A stretch of 64,000 nucleotides of DNA from the IMG/VR virus record IMGVR_UViG_3300038456_000361, positions 1 through 64,000 of that record; one strand, written 5' to 3'. Every line of letters begins with the position of its first letter. Within the stretch, counting starts at the first letter, position 1. The notes under the pieces are model-generated. The model was given only the letters and a program-made list of their open reading frames with translations. It ran no database searches and was not told the DNA's origin. The stretch comes from a virus. Below, piece after piece: positions 41,553-49,592 of the stretch. Made by a program: the position numbers and the translations under genes.

Positions 41553-42958
41553 GCGTTGGGCCACAAGTATTTGCGTTCTCCGGACGCAAGGGGTCGGGCA
41601 AGGGGGTTATGTCGAGCCTACTTGAGCGCCGAGGGGCCGTTAAAGTGTCCATGGCCGGTTGGCTGAAGAACACCACCTCCTATCTTTGTGGCGTCAGTGC
41701 GGCTCAACTAGATGCTCTGAAGCTGGCTGGGGCACCACTCCCCCAAATAGACCCATCCCGACTGTCCATACTCGCCAGCAATTATCCCATCCTAGCCCCT
41801 TATCTGGATGGACTTCCGGCCCAGACGCACAACACTAGGACATTCCTTCAGTACCTGGGCACAGAGGTCTGCAGGTCCGCGGACCCAGAGTTCCACGTCA
41901 AGGTCGCTCTCAAGACCATCCAAGACCTTCAAGGACAGGGCAAGACGGTTGTTTGCGATGACGTTCGATTTCCCAACGAACTCGCACTCAGGGGCATCGG
42001 AGCCCACTGTTTCTTCGTGGTCTCCCCCTGGAATTGGAGCCTCTCCAATCACCCCAGCGAAAACTCTGTCCTTTGGACCGACTTCGACCCCGAGCATATC
42101 ATCTTCAATGATATACCCCTACACAAACTCGAGAAGAGGTATGGGGCGTTCTTCGATAGATTCTTGAAACAGGGAGCCCCCACCGATGAACAGCCAGCAT
42201 CGGTCGTCGCCATGGCAAAAGAGGGTCTGTCGTCGACGGACATCGCTACTAAACTGGAGCTGTCGAGGGACGCCATGGTCTGGTGGGCTGTACGCGCCAA
42301 CGTTAGATTTCGGCGTACGGAGTACACTTCTGACGACCGAGCTTTCCTTGAGGGAACACCAGAAGCCGCCTATTGGGTCGGGTTCCTGACGGCCGACGGC
42401 TGCATCAAAAGGTCGGGAAACTCTCACAGCCGGTATGTGGTCGAGTTTGGTTCTGTGGACAAAAAGGCCGTTGATGGATTCCAGGCCTTCGTGGGGAGTA
42501 GGAAGCCCCTCTATGTAAAGAAGGAGCGAATGCAGGAGTTTAACGGAAAGAACTACGCGTGCCAGGAATACTTCTACACTGTCATTGAAAACCCTCTCAT
42601 CCTGGAAAATCTCAAGTTATGGGATGTAGTCCCCCTAAAAACAGCTCGAACGACACCCCCCTATATGGTCACAAAGAACTCCGAGTTGTTCTACCCGTGG
42701 CTCAGGGGCCTCATCGATGGAGACGGCTCTGTGTTTAAGACATACCAGTACGGAAAACCCCTCCCTCATGTCAGCGTTCTGGCTTTCTCCCCATTGGCAG
42801 ACTGGGTGCAGAAGACGGTTGAGTTGCCGTGCAGTCGACAAGACAATCACAAGGACGTTCCCGGCCTCAGTGTGCTATCGTATACCGGTCAGTACGCAAA
42901 TGAACTAACGGCAAGAACAAAGGGAGCGCCGTGTCTCTCCAGAAAGTGGACCCCATGA
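41549..42958 (+). CDS. dNMP kinase fused to HTH-LAGLIDADG endonuclease
   Basis: The gene encodes 469 residues from GTG. Residues 1-205 match phage deoxynucleoside monophosphate kinases (T4 gp1 type): P-loop SGRKGSGKG, YLGTEVCRSADPEFHVKVAL and VCDDVRFPNE. Residues from about 212 contain an HTH (EGLSSTDIATKLELSRDAMV) and two LAGLIDADG-like helices, YWVGFLTADGCI and WLRGLIDGDGSV. There is no stop between the parts. Near-identical AGGGAGC(C/G)CC sequences flank the inserted part (about 42171 and 42920). The kinase would supply dNTP precursors. Intein end residues are absent. The region is lower in GC than its neighbours. Confidence 0.8.
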   Translation: MSVGPQVFAFSGRKGSGKGVMSSLLERRGAVKVSMAGWLKNTTSYLCGVSAAQLDALKLAGAPLPQIDPSRLSILASNYPILAPYLDGLPAQTHNTRTFLQYLGTEVCRSADPEFHVKVALKTIQDLQGQGKTVVCDDVRFPNELALRGIGAHCFFVVSPWNWSLSNHPSENSVLWTDFDPEHIIFNDIPLHKLEKRYGAFFDRFLKQGAPTDEQPASVVAMAKEGLSSTDIATKLELSRDAMVWWAVRANVRFRRTEYTSDDRAFLEGTPEAAYWVGFLTADGCIKRSGNSHSRYVVEFGSVDKKAVDGFQAFVGSRKPLYVKKERMQEFNGKNYACQEYFYTVIENPLILENLKLWDVVPLKTARTTPPYMVTKNSELFYPWLRGLIDGDGSVFKTYQYGKPLPHVSVLAFSPLADWVQKTVELPCSRQDNHKDVPGLSVLSYTGQYANELTARTKGAPCLSRKWTP

Positions 42959-43290
42959 CCCAGGAACAGCAGCTCCTCGAGCACCACATCAAGCACGCCG
43001 GGGACGCGCTTGTCGCAGTCCGGACCCAGTACGAGGCGCTTCGGGCCGAGCTTGCGCATGAGCGGCGGCGCGCCGAGGACGCGGAGGCGAGCCGGGACAC
43101 CATCCGCGCCCACGCCCAGGCCGCTCTGGAGAAGTACCGGGACGACAAGGCGCGCACGGGCGAGCTTGAGACCCTTCTCGAGGCCGCTATCCACTCCTGG
43201 GACAGCGACGACGAGAACCTCACGCCCATCCTCGAGACAGCGCGAGACCTCCTGAGCGGCGGGGACCCGGTGGAGAAGAAACCCGCATGA
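42931..43290 (+). CDS. Hypothetical coiled-coil protein
   Basis: The gene encodes 119 residues from GTG at 42931, preceded by AGGGAGC. An ATG eight codons later is an alternative. The sequence is mostly a charged coiled coil (LRAELAHERRRAEDAEASRD). Its first 28 nt overlap the end of the kinase-endonuclease gene. Function unknown. Confidence 0.6.
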   Translation: MSLQKVDPMTQEQQLLEHHIKHAGDALVAVRTQYEALRAELAHERRRAEDAEASRDTIRAHAQAALEKYRDDKARTGELETLLEAAIHSWDSDDENLTPILETARDLLSGGDPVEKKPA

Positions 43291-44516
43291 AGAGACAGTT
43301 CCTGGTCCTCGGCATCGCCGCCGTGCTCACGTGCTGCGCCCCCGACAACGTACTCGTGGGGGTCCCCCAGGGGGACGCTGGCTTCGACGCAGGACCTGAT
43401 GCCGGCCCGGACGGGGGGCTCGACAGTGGCGTGGATGCGGGGCCCGATGGCGGTCCTGACGCGGGGCCGACCATCCCCGACGGGGGCTGCGTGCCGGGCA
43501 CCACCCAGGTCTGCTACACGGGCCCGGCAGGCACGGTCGGGGTGGGCATCTGCCACGCGGGCACACAGGCCTGCGCCTCGAGCTACGCCTACGGCCCCTG
43601 CGAGGATGAGCAGGTCCCCACCGCGGAGACCTGCGACTGCCAGGATGATGACTGCAACGGCACCATCAACGACATCTACCCGGGCGCGTGCTACAGCGGC
43701 CCGACGGACACAATCGGGGTGGGCGCGTGCGACTACGGCGTGACCGAGTGCACGCCCGAGTGCACCCAGGTTTGCGCCAACGAGGTCACCCCGGAGCCGG
43801 ACCAGTGCGCGGGCGTCGACCTCGAGTGCAATGGCGACCCCCCGTCGGTGAGCGCACCCGTGGACCTCGTGTTCATGGTCGACGACACCAACACGGGCTG
43901 CGAGTACCCCATGGGGCAGGCCGAGTTCAACCAGGTCCAGGACACGCTCACCACGTACGGGAGTTTCCCAACGACCCTGCCGGCCTTTATCCGGTGGACC
44001 CTCATCGCCATGCCGGGATGCAACGGGCAGGGCTGGCCCGCGGTCGATGACGGTGGCTACTCCGTCTTCCAGGAGCTGACGGACCAGGAGGGGTTCCTCG
44101 TCGGCTCGGACTTCGACGGGGGCATCCCCGGATACGCCCCAAACTTCGGCATCGAAATCCAGTGCTACGACACCACCCCGCAGTGCATGAGCGGGTACGC
44201 GTACTACCCCTACGACCTCCTGTACGAACAGGTCCAGGGCCAGCTCACGCCCTGGAGCGATGGCGGCATCCAGAGGTACATCGTCATGATGACGGCCCAG
44301 CCCGGTGCGGGGCTCACCTACGACGTCGCGGACATCAACGCCGCGCTCGCCGCGTCCCCGGTCCCCACCACGGTGCTCATCTTCGCCGAGCCCCGGTACG
44401 AGCCCGACTACGAGGGCATAGACGCGGATGCCGACGACCGGGTCTTCGCGCTCAGCGACTACCAGAGCATGGACTTCGAGCTGCAAGAGAACATCGCCTT
44501 CATGTGCAAACAGTAG
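43287..44516 (+). CDS. Secreted Cys-rich lipoprotein of myxobacterial type
   Basis: The protein has 409 residues. A signal peptide (MKRQFLVLGIAAVLTCCA) with a lipidation Cys is followed by a linker of DAGPDAGPDGG-type repeats (residues 30-62). A Cys-rich part follows (CVPGTTQVCYTGPAGTVGVG, then CDCQDDDCNG) as in MopE-like and Myxococcota surface proteins. From residue 190 a vWA-like domain begins, VDLVFMVDDTNTG, with a partial MIDAS. This looks like a host gene captured by the phage. It may alter the cell surface or bind metal. It overlaps its upstream neighbour by 4 nt. Confidence 0.7.
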   Translation: MKRQFLVLGIAAVLTCCAPDNVLVGVPQGDAGFDAGPDAGPDGGLDSGVDAGPDGGPDAGPTIPDGGCVPGTTQVCYTGPAGTVGVGICHAGTQACASSYAYGPCEDEQVPTAETCDCQDDDCNGTINDIYPGACYSGPTDTIGVGACDYGVTECTPECTQVCANEVTPEPDQCAGVDLECNGDPPSVSAPVDLVFMVDDTNTGCEYPMGQAEFNQVQDTLTTYGSFPTTLPAFIRWTLIAMPGCNGQGWPAVDDGGYSVFQELTDQEGFLVGSDFDGGIPGYAPNFGIEIQCYDTTPQCMSGYAYYPYDLLYEQVQGQLTPWSDGGIQRYIVMMTAQPGAGLTYDVADINAALAASPVPTTVLIFAEPRYEPDYEGIDADADDRVFALSDYQSMDFELQENIAFMCKQ

Positions 44517-44533
44517 GAAAAAGGAGAAACACC

Positions 44534-44755
44534 ATGGCCAAGATAGCCCCAAAGTTCCGCAGACAGGAAGTCGGACCCGCCGATATAGATGAGGTGAGCG
44601 AAGCTATCGCCAACCTCATCCGAGCAGCAATGGGCGCCGTAGAATTAAGCCGCGCCACTTCTGGTGGCGTCCAGGAGAACGCCATGCTAACGGCCCTAAA
44701 TATAAGCAAGGCGGCTCATGGCCTGAGCCAGCACCTGGCGGGGCTTGACTTCTAG
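44534..44755 (+). CDS. Small helical-hairpin protein
   Basis: The gene encodes 73 residues with AAGGAG before the ATG. Two helices (VSEAIANLIRAAMGAVELSR and MLTALNISKAAHGLSQHLAG) would form a hairpin. It lacks the MWAN motif of the Acb2-like protein at 41325. Function unknown. Confidence 0.55.
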   Translation: MAKIAPKFRRQEVGPADIDEVSEAIANLIRAAMGAVELSRATSGGVQENAMLTALNISKAAHGLSQHLAGLDF

Positions 44756-44772
44756 TCAGAACCTGGTACAGT
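44745..44772 (+). promoter_or_regulatory. Sigma70-like promoter, probably leaderless
   Basis: TTGACT, a 16-nt spacer and TACAGT. The helicase ATG at 44780 follows after 7 nt. The -35 lies inside the end of the preceding gene. Confidence 0.7.
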
Positions 44773-44779
44773 GGGTTCT

Positions 44780-46294
44780 ATGACGACGACGACCCCGAGC
44801 TGGAGCGCGCAGCAGAAAGCCATCTTCGCCTTCTTCGCGACCGGCGCCGGGAACTTGGTGGTGCGGGCCCGCGCCGGCACCGGCAAGACCACGACCGTCA
44901 TCCAGGGCATCGAGGTCGCCCCCGAGACCAAGATTCTCCTCGCCGCCTTCAACAAGCGCATCGCCCAGGAGCTGGAGGCGAAGCTCACCAAGGACGGCGC
45001 CGACGCCAAGACCCTGCACTCCGTGGGTTTCGGGTTCGTGCTCGCGAACTGGAAGGGCGTGCGCGTCGACAACGACCGTGGCATGAAGATTGCCCAGAGG
45101 GTCTGCGGGCTCGCGGCACCCCGGGCCGCGGCTCGCCTGGTGGCGAACCTCGTCTCGAAGGCGAAGGGTATCGCCCCCTTCGCGACCCTCCTGGACCTCG
45201 AGAACATCGCCGAGGACTTCGACCTCACGCCCGAGGAGGACCTGGAGATGGCCGGCTTCGGGCTCAAGCGCATCATCTCCCTGGCGCAGGAGGCGATGGC
45301 CGCTGCCGCGCTCCCGAACGTGAGCGAGGCGCCCAGCATCGACTTCGATGACATGCTCTTCGTGCCCGTGCGCAACCACTGGGTCAAGGGCAAGTACCAG
45401 ATGGTCGTCATCGACGAGTGCCAGGACATGAACGCGACGCAGCTGCGGCTCGCCCAGGACGTGTGCAAGAAGGGTGGACGTGTGGTGGTGGTCGGTGATG
45501 ACCGGCAAAGTATTTATAAATTTCGTGGCGCGGACACAACCGCCTTCACCCGCCTCAAGAAGGAACTGAACGCGCACGAGCTGGGGTTGACCATCACGTA
45601 CCGCTGCCCCAAGAAGGTCGTCGCCCTGGCCGCCCAGCTCGTGCCCGACTACGAGGCCGCGGCGAGCGCGCCCGAGGGCATCGTGCGCGACATCCGCGAG
45701 GCCGCCCTGACCACGGACGCCCAGCCCGGGGACTTCGTGCTCTCGCGGAAGAACGCGCCCCTGGTGCGCTTCTGCCTGGCGATGCTCCGCACGGGCAAGC
45801 GCGCCCGCATCGAGGGCCGGGACATCGGCGCCGGCCTCCTCGCGCTCGTGCGCAAGTTCAAGGCCCGGGACCTCGCGTCCCTGACGAAGAAGCTCCTCGA
45901 GTGGGAGGGCAAGCAGGTCAAGCGCGCCATCGCCGCCAAGGGCGGGGACGTCGAGGCCGCGGCCCCGAAGGTCCAGCAGGTCGTCGACACCCGCGAGACC
46001 ATCGTCTCCCTCGCGGAGGGCCTCGCCACGGTCGCCGAGCTGGAGATGCGCATCGAGACCCTCTTCGCGGACAGCGGCGAGGGCCAGGTGGTGTTCTCGT
46101 CCGTGCACAAGGCCAAGGGCCTCGAGAAGGAGCGCGTGTTCCTCCTGGAGGAGAGCTTCAAGCGCAAGGCCCGCGGCGAGGAGGTCGCCACCTTCAGCAA
46201 CGATGTCGAGGAGGTCAACATCCGCTACGTCGCCATCACGCGCGCCAAGGCCGAGCTTGTCTGGGTCAAGGCCAAACTCCAGGAGGCAGCATGA
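44780..46294 (+). CDS. Superfamily 1 (UvrD/Rep-like) DNA helicase
   Basis: The protein has 504 residues. The SF1 motifs appear in order: RARAGTGKTTT (Walker A), VVIDECQDMN (II), VGDDRQSIYKFRGAD (III), TYRCPKK (IV), FSSVHKAKGLE (V) and RYVAITRAKAEL (VI). It is shorter than cellular UvrD (about 700), lacking large 1B/2B insertions. It probably serves replication or recombination of phage DNA. The start is fixed by the promoter 7 nt upstream. Confidence 0.92.
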   Translation: MTTTTPSWSAQQKAIFAFFATGAGNLVVRARAGTGKTTTVIQGIEVAPETKILLAAFNKRIAQELEAKLTKDGADAKTLHSVGFGFVLANWKGVRVDNDRGMKIAQRVCGLAAPRAAARLVANLVSKAKGIAPFATLLDLENIAEDFDLTPEEDLEMAGFGLKRIISLAQEAMAAAALPNVSEAPSIDFDDMLFVPVRNHWVKGKYQMVVIDECQDMNATQLRLAQDVCKKGGRVVVVGDDRQSIYKFRGADTTAFTRLKKELNAHELGLTITYRCPKKVVALAAQLVPDYEAAASAPEGIVRDIREAALTTDAQPGDFVLSRKNAPLVRFCLAMLRTGKRARIEGRDIGAGLLALVRKFKARDLASLTKKLLEWEGKQVKRAIAAKGGDVEAAAPKVQQVVDTRETIVSLAEGLATVAELEMRIETLFADSGEGQVVFSSVHKAKGLEKERVFLLEESFKRKARGEEVATFSNDVEEVNIRYVAITRAKAELVWVKAKLQEAA

Positions 46295-46803
46295 ACGCCA
46301 TAACGAAGATTGCCGATGCACTGAAGAGCATGAAGGTTGACGGACCAGACACAGCACAGGGCTGCAACTACTGTGGCCGTGGGCACTCCCGGGACTTCGT
46401 CTCGGACGAACCCCATATCCAAGAGCCCTCGGCCGAGATTGACAAGTTCGGCTATAGGGTCAGTGACAACTGCACCATCTGCCGGGGCACGGGCGAGGAC
46501 TACAAGGAGCATAAGCTCCTCATTGCCGGCGACGGCAAGGGCAACGGCTCCGTCCTTGAATACCGGGGTTGGGGCCCAACCATGGACATCCGCGAGAGCG
46601 GACTGACGGACCTCGGGGACATGGGCCTGGACGAGGCGCCCCTGGGCCTGAGCATCTTCGAGGCCACCAAGTACAATGCCGGTGGACACTACAACGGTTT
46701 CACCGGGGATTACTCGGACCCCACCGGGTACGAGGACGGCGACTTCCGGGAGTTGACACGCCAGGAGTGGGACGCTATCATCGAGAAGAAGCGCCTTTTC
46801 TAG
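46291..46803 (+). CDS. Hypothetical protein with Cys pairs
   Basis: The gene encodes 170 residues. AGGAGG lies before the ATG and overlaps the helicase end. The N-terminal half has CNYCGRGH and CTICRG, a zinc-ribbon or DnaJ-like Cys pattern. The rest is acidic with FEATKYNAGGHYNGFTGDY. It may cooperate with the helicase. Confidence 0.6.
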   Translation: MNAITKIADALKSMKVDGPDTAQGCNYCGRGHSRDFVSDEPHIQEPSAEIDKFGYRVSDNCTICRGTGEDYKEHKLLIAGDGKGNGSVLEYRGWGPTMDIRESGLTDLGDMGLDEAPLGLSIFEATKYNAGGHYNGFTGDYSDPTGYEDGDFRELTRQEWDAIIEKKRLF

Positions 46804-46812
46804 GAGAACACC

Positions 46813-47055
46813 ATGAACCCAAAGAGTGGAGAGGCCGTAATCAAGGCGCTGGAGACCCTCCAGAACAACGCCGGCATCGCCGTCGAGGACATCGAGAGCG
46901 CCGAGGCCATCGTGGACGACATCTACGAGCTGGTGCTCCAGCACGTCGTCAAGCATGAGTACCGCAAGGCCTTCTACCTGCGCATCAACGCCCTCCAGTG
47001 CTGCCTGACGTCTGCTATGAACAGGCTCGAGCCTGATGAGAAGGAGGAAGCATGA
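46813..47055 (+). CDS. Small helical protein
   Basis: The gene encodes 80 residues with AGGAGA before the ATG. It is predicted to be all-helical and acidic, with a CC pair. Coupled to the next gene through an ATGA overlap. Function unknown. Confidence 0.6.
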   Translation: MNPKSGEAVIKALETLQNNAGIAVEDIESAEAIVDDIYELVLQHVVKHEYRKAFYLRINALQCCLTSAMNRLEPDEKEEA

Positions 47056-47489
47056 GCCACGCATTCCTACAGGGACAGGTCCAGAAGCACAAGCGCGGCT
47101 GCAGCACCTGCAAGGCGGCTCGCTTCTTCCACAGGGGGCGGCGGTACTCCCTCTGCACCGAGCACCTCGCGTATGCCAGGGATGGGTGGCGCACGCATGT
47201 TCGACGCTGTCGCGCCGCGGGGCGTTGCATCGACTGCCACGACAAGAAGCTCCACAAGGAGCAGCGCTGCGCCGTCTGCAAGGAGCGCAATCGCAGCAAG
47301 TGTCTGGCATGGAGCCGGGCGCGACCAGAGGTGAGCCACAGATACTGGCTGACCGTCAGGCGCATGTATCTTCAGAACGGACTATGCATCTGCAAGGGGC
47401 ACCCGCAGCTTCCCGCGGGTTATCGCCGCTGTGACGAGTGTCGGCACAAGAAGGCCCTCCGTGACCGGCGTCAGCGCGCATCTAGTTGA
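47052..47489 (+). CDS. Basic Cys-rich zinc-binding protein
   Basis: The protein has 145 residues with at least five Cys pairs (CSTC, CIDC, CAVC, CIC, CDEC) and many Arg/Lys and His. This suggests multiple zinc knuckles and nucleic-acid binding. Its last 8 nt overlap the converging gene at 47482. Pattern and size are reminiscent of transcription or HNH-like zinc proteins, but no active site is evident. Confidence 0.6.
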   Translation: MSHAFLQGQVQKHKRGCSTCKAARFFHRGRRYSLCTEHLAYARDGWRTHVRRCRAAGRCIDCHDKKLHKEQRCAVCKERNRSKCLAWSRARPEVSHRYWLTVRRMYLQNGLCICKGHPQLPAGYRRCDECRHKKALRDRRQRASS

Positions 47490-47874
47490 GGTAGTCGGGC
47501 GTGAGGATGGCGTCCAGGACCTTGCGCTGGGCCTCGGCCTCTGGCGTGAGGAAGAACTGCCACCTGGCGCCTATGAGGGCCTCCTGGTCGCGCATGGTTC
47601 GCTCGTCCACGACCCTGCCACCGATGTCCCTGAAGCTGGGGTTGTACTTCCTGGCAGCATGGAGTTTGCCCCTGAGGTGCGCCTGGAGGCTGTACAGGAC
47701 GGATGCGTAGTCGGGGAGATACCACCTGCCCCGATGTAGGAGGTCCAGACTGCATCTCTCCTGAGCCCACCAGCGCAAACGGTCAGCTGCAGGCAGAGCC
47801 TCCCACCAACCATGGGGGTTCTTGCAGGCGGCCGTGAGGGCCTTCCGGTCTATCAGGGAGCGGTCGATGGGCAT
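47482..47874 (-). CDS. Hypothetical protein, Trp-rich
   Basis: The protein has 130 residues. It is helical and rich in Trp and Arg (NPHGWWEALPAADRLRWWAQ, later GARWQFFLTPEAEAQRKVLD). It is the last gene of the minus-strand small-gene cluster. No family recognised. Confidence 0.6.
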   Translation of the reverse strand: MPIDRSLIDRKALTAACKNPHGWWEALPAADRLRWWAQERCSLDLLHRGRWYLPDYASVLYSLQAHLRGKLHAARKYNPSFRDIGGRVVDERTMRDQEALIGARWQFFLTPEAEAQRKVLDAILTPDYLN

Positions 47875-47877
47875 GGC

Positions 47878-48009
47878 TCAGCGCTCGTCCGTCAGGTCCC
47901 GGGATGCGATGAAGGTGGCACCACAGCGACACTTCCAGTGACTGTTTTCCTTGATGTACTTGGGGTACTCGTAGTTGCACAGCGGACATCTTGGGTGCTC
48001 GTCGTACAT
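47878..48009 (-). CDS. Mini zinc-ribbon protein
   Basis: The gene encodes 43 residues from the ATG at 48009, after GAGG. CPLC and CRC, 17 residues apart, form a zinc ribbon. The stop is 3 nt before the next gene. An earlier ATG in another frame lacks the ribbon and was not chosen. Confidence 0.5.
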   Translation of the reverse strand: MYDEHPRCPLCNYEYPKYIKENSHWKCRCGATFIASRDLTDER

Positions 48010-48022
48010 CCGGTGAACCTCA

Positions 48023-48322
48023 TCATGACGGCCTCTTGCGGCGGTCGTCAACATCGATACCCGCGGGACCATTCCCTCGGGTTTCCGCAAGACGTTCGGA
48101 CTGAAGGTATGCCTCGTACTTGGCGAGGAGCTGGGGGTACATGGGCGCAGGCAGGAGGCTCTGAATCCAGGCATCGAGGTCGTGACTGTGGTCCACGCCG
48201 AAGTCCGCGACAGCGCTCTGGTAAGCGGCTTCGATGCATGCCGCGGTAATGGGTCCAGGCGCGGGGACGATGTAGGTGGTACCGTCCTTGCCAAAGTCGA
48301 CGCCGAAGAAGGGTTCGCTCAT
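48023..48322 (-). CDS. Hypothetical protein
   Basis: The gene encodes 99 residues with GGAGGTAGG ahead of the ATG. The start MSEPFFGVDFGKDGTTYIVP resembles small phage proteins found near nucleases, but no motif is diagnostic. A basic C-terminus (DDRRKRPS) recurs in the neighbours (DDRRRK, DDRRAS). Confidence 0.6.
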   Translation of the reverse strand: MSEPFFGVDFGKDGTTYIVPAPGPITAACIEAAYQSAVADFGVDHSHDLDAWIQSLLPAPMYPQLLAKYEAYLQSERLAETRGNGPAGIDVDDRRKRPS

Positions 48323-48333
48323 GTCCTACCTCC

Positions 48334-48342
48334 TAGATTCAG
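48334..48342 (-). promoter_or_regulatory. Late-type motif variant TGAATCTA
   Basis: CTGAATCTA on the minus strand. It overlaps the stop of the 48339 gene and lies 11 nt before the ATG at 48322. Confidence 0.4.
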
Positions 48343-48518
48343 TCCCCGGTGATGGTGACCGTGTCCTCGTAGATGTCCGGCTTGCAGCCATCCGGGGTCG
48401 TCTGGGCATGGACAACTAGCTTGGTGTCATGACCACCGAAGTCCACGTACCAAATCTGCTTGTCGTCCAGGTCAGTGTCGATGGCTGCTATGAAGGCCTT
48501 CAGCTCTTTTACGGTCAT
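48339..48518 (-). CDS. Small hypothetical protein
   Basis: The gene encodes 59 residues with GGAGGAG before the ATG. MTVKELKAFIAAIDTDLDD followed by beta strands (IWYVDFGGHDTKLVVHAQ) is a compact alpha/beta fold seen in many phage proteins of unknown role. Its start overlaps the membrane-protein stop. Confidence 0.6.
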   Translation of the reverse strand: MTVKELKAFIAAIDTDLDDKQIWYVDFGGHDTKLVVHAQTTPDGCKPDIYEDTVTITGD

Positions 48519-48712
48519 TGGCGCTCCTCCAGGTACATGCGTATGGCCGCCCACGCGCTCGCCAGGAAGAAGCAGGGCAGCATCCACAGCGCGTGCGCGA
48601 CCGCCCGCCAGCCGCGGACGTTCCCGACCACGAGGAAGAGCGAGAACACGAGGATGGAGAACGTCACGAGCATGAGCAGCACCCCGAAGGCGTCTCGGAG
48701 CGCGCGCTTCAT
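48515..48712 (-). CDS. Small two-span membrane protein
   Basis: The gene encodes 65 residues. Hydrophobic segments FGVLLMLVTFSILVFSLFLV and ALWMLPCFFLASAWAAI are separated by a short Arg-containing loop. The positive N-terminus suggests it faces the cytoplasm. Function unknown. Confidence 0.6.
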   Translation of the reverse strand: MKRALRDAFGVLLMLVTFSILVFSLFLVVGNVRGWRAVAHALWMLPCFFLASAWAAIRMYLEERQ

Positions 48713-48975
48713 GACGCCCGGCGGTCGTCCACGAGGACCCGCGGGGGCTTGTCGCGGGCGAGCCCCAGCTCGATGGCGAGGTCGTCCAGGTCCTCGGTGG
48801 TCATGCTGGCCACGTCCAGGCCCTCCAGGACCTCGTCGATGGCCCTGAGGGCCTCATCCCGCTCGGCCCGCGTTGGGGTGGTCCCGAGGTTCGTCAGGTA
48901 GGTCTTCTCGACCTCTTCGTAGAGCTGGTCGCGCATGGCCTCGGCGACGGCGTCGAGTTTGTCCTGGTCGCTCAC
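48709..48975 (-). CDS. Hypothetical acidic helical protein
   Basis: The gene encodes 88 residues from GTG in a GTGA overlap. It is all-helical and acidic (AERDEALRAIDEVLEGLDVA). The C-terminal DDRRAS tail resembles those of its neighbours. Function unknown. Confidence 0.55.
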   Translation of the reverse strand: MSDQDKLDAVAEAMRDQLYEEVEKTYLTNLGTTPTRAERDEALRAIDEVLEGLDVASMTTEDLDDLAIELGLARDKPPRVLVDDRRAS

Positions 48976-49208
48976 TTGCGCCTCCGGTCGTCGATGGCGA
49001 CAGGGAATAAGCCACGCAAGCCACGCGCCCATTCCTCGACACCAGCCTTCCTGCGGGTCTCGCAGGACGTGTAGGCTTTGGTGACCTCGCTCCTGGGGGC
49101 GTTCGGCCGGAAGTCCGCGACCAAGCCACAGTCCCTGCAGGTGTACACGACCTCGCCGCTATCCATGAACGGCGGGTCGAAGCTGTGGAAGTAGTGGACG
49201 TAGCTCAC
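48972..49208 (-). CDS. Small protein with one CxxC
   Basis: The gene encodes 78 residues from GTG overlapping the stop of the IscA-like gene. CRDCGL and a later lone Cys suggest an incomplete zinc or iron site. The C-terminal DDRRRK tail recurs nearby. Function unknown. Confidence 0.55.
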   Translation of the reverse strand: MSYVHYFHSFDPPFMDSGEVVYTCRDCGLVADFRPNAPRSEVTKAYTSCETRRKAGVEEWARGLRGLFPVAIDDRRRK

Positions 49209-49591
49209 GCGGAGAAGCTCCGACCACAACCGCACTGGGCCTTGGCCATTGGATTGGCAAAACGGAAGCCCGACTGGAGGCCATCGCGCACGTAGTCAAT
49301 GACGCACCCCTTCAGGTACTGGGCGCTCACGGGGTCGACGGCGATGCGGATGGGAGCGTCTGCGTGGTCACCAGGTATCGGGTCGGTCTGGTCCCAGATG
49401 ATGTCCTTAGGGGAGGGGTCTCCGAACCCCACTAGGTCGATGTTGTACTCGAACCCCGAGCACCCCCCGCCAGTAATACCCACACGCAGGTAAATCCAGG
49501 AGCCCTTGCGGCCAGCTCGCGAGCCTCTCTCGTCATGGACAGCCCTGTTGACCTGCTTCCAGGCGTCCTCCGTGAGGGTCAGGAGGCCCAT
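49205..49591 (-). CDS. A-type iron-sulfur carrier (IscA/ErpA/HesB family)
   Basis: The gene encodes 128 residues from the ATG after AGGAGGCC-like sequence. All three conserved Cys are present in family context: ITGGGCSGFEYNIDL in the middle and CGCGRSFSA at the end. Further family features are WIYLRVG and FANPMAKAQ. These proteins pass Fe-S clusters to client proteins. In a phage it could support an Fe-S enzyme of host or phage origin as an auxiliary metabolic gene. It lies in a tightly coupled operon, and no other Fe-S assembly gene is visible. Confidence 0.9.
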   Translation of the reverse strand: MGLLTLTEDAWKQVNRAVHDERGSRAGRKGSWIYLRVGITGGGCSGFEYNIDLVGFGDPSPKDIIWDQTDPIPGDHADAPIRIAVDPVSAQYLKGCVIDYVRDGLQSGFRFANPMAKAQCGCGRSFSA

Positions 49592-49592
49592 G

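Noticed and set aside
41549-42958. Intein in the dNMP kinase
   Set aside because: Two LAGLIDADG helices are present, but the N-terminal Cys/Ser of an intein and the C-terminal His-Asn are not, and an HTH precedes the endonuclease.
41549-42958. Group I intron in the dNMP kinase gene
   Set aside because: The frame is open throughout with no stop at the border and I cannot identify core P/Q/R/S elements; not excluded without an RNA fold search.
44534-44755. Second Acb2-like sponge
   Set aside because: It is a similar-sized helical hairpin in the same cluster but lacks the MWAN signature.
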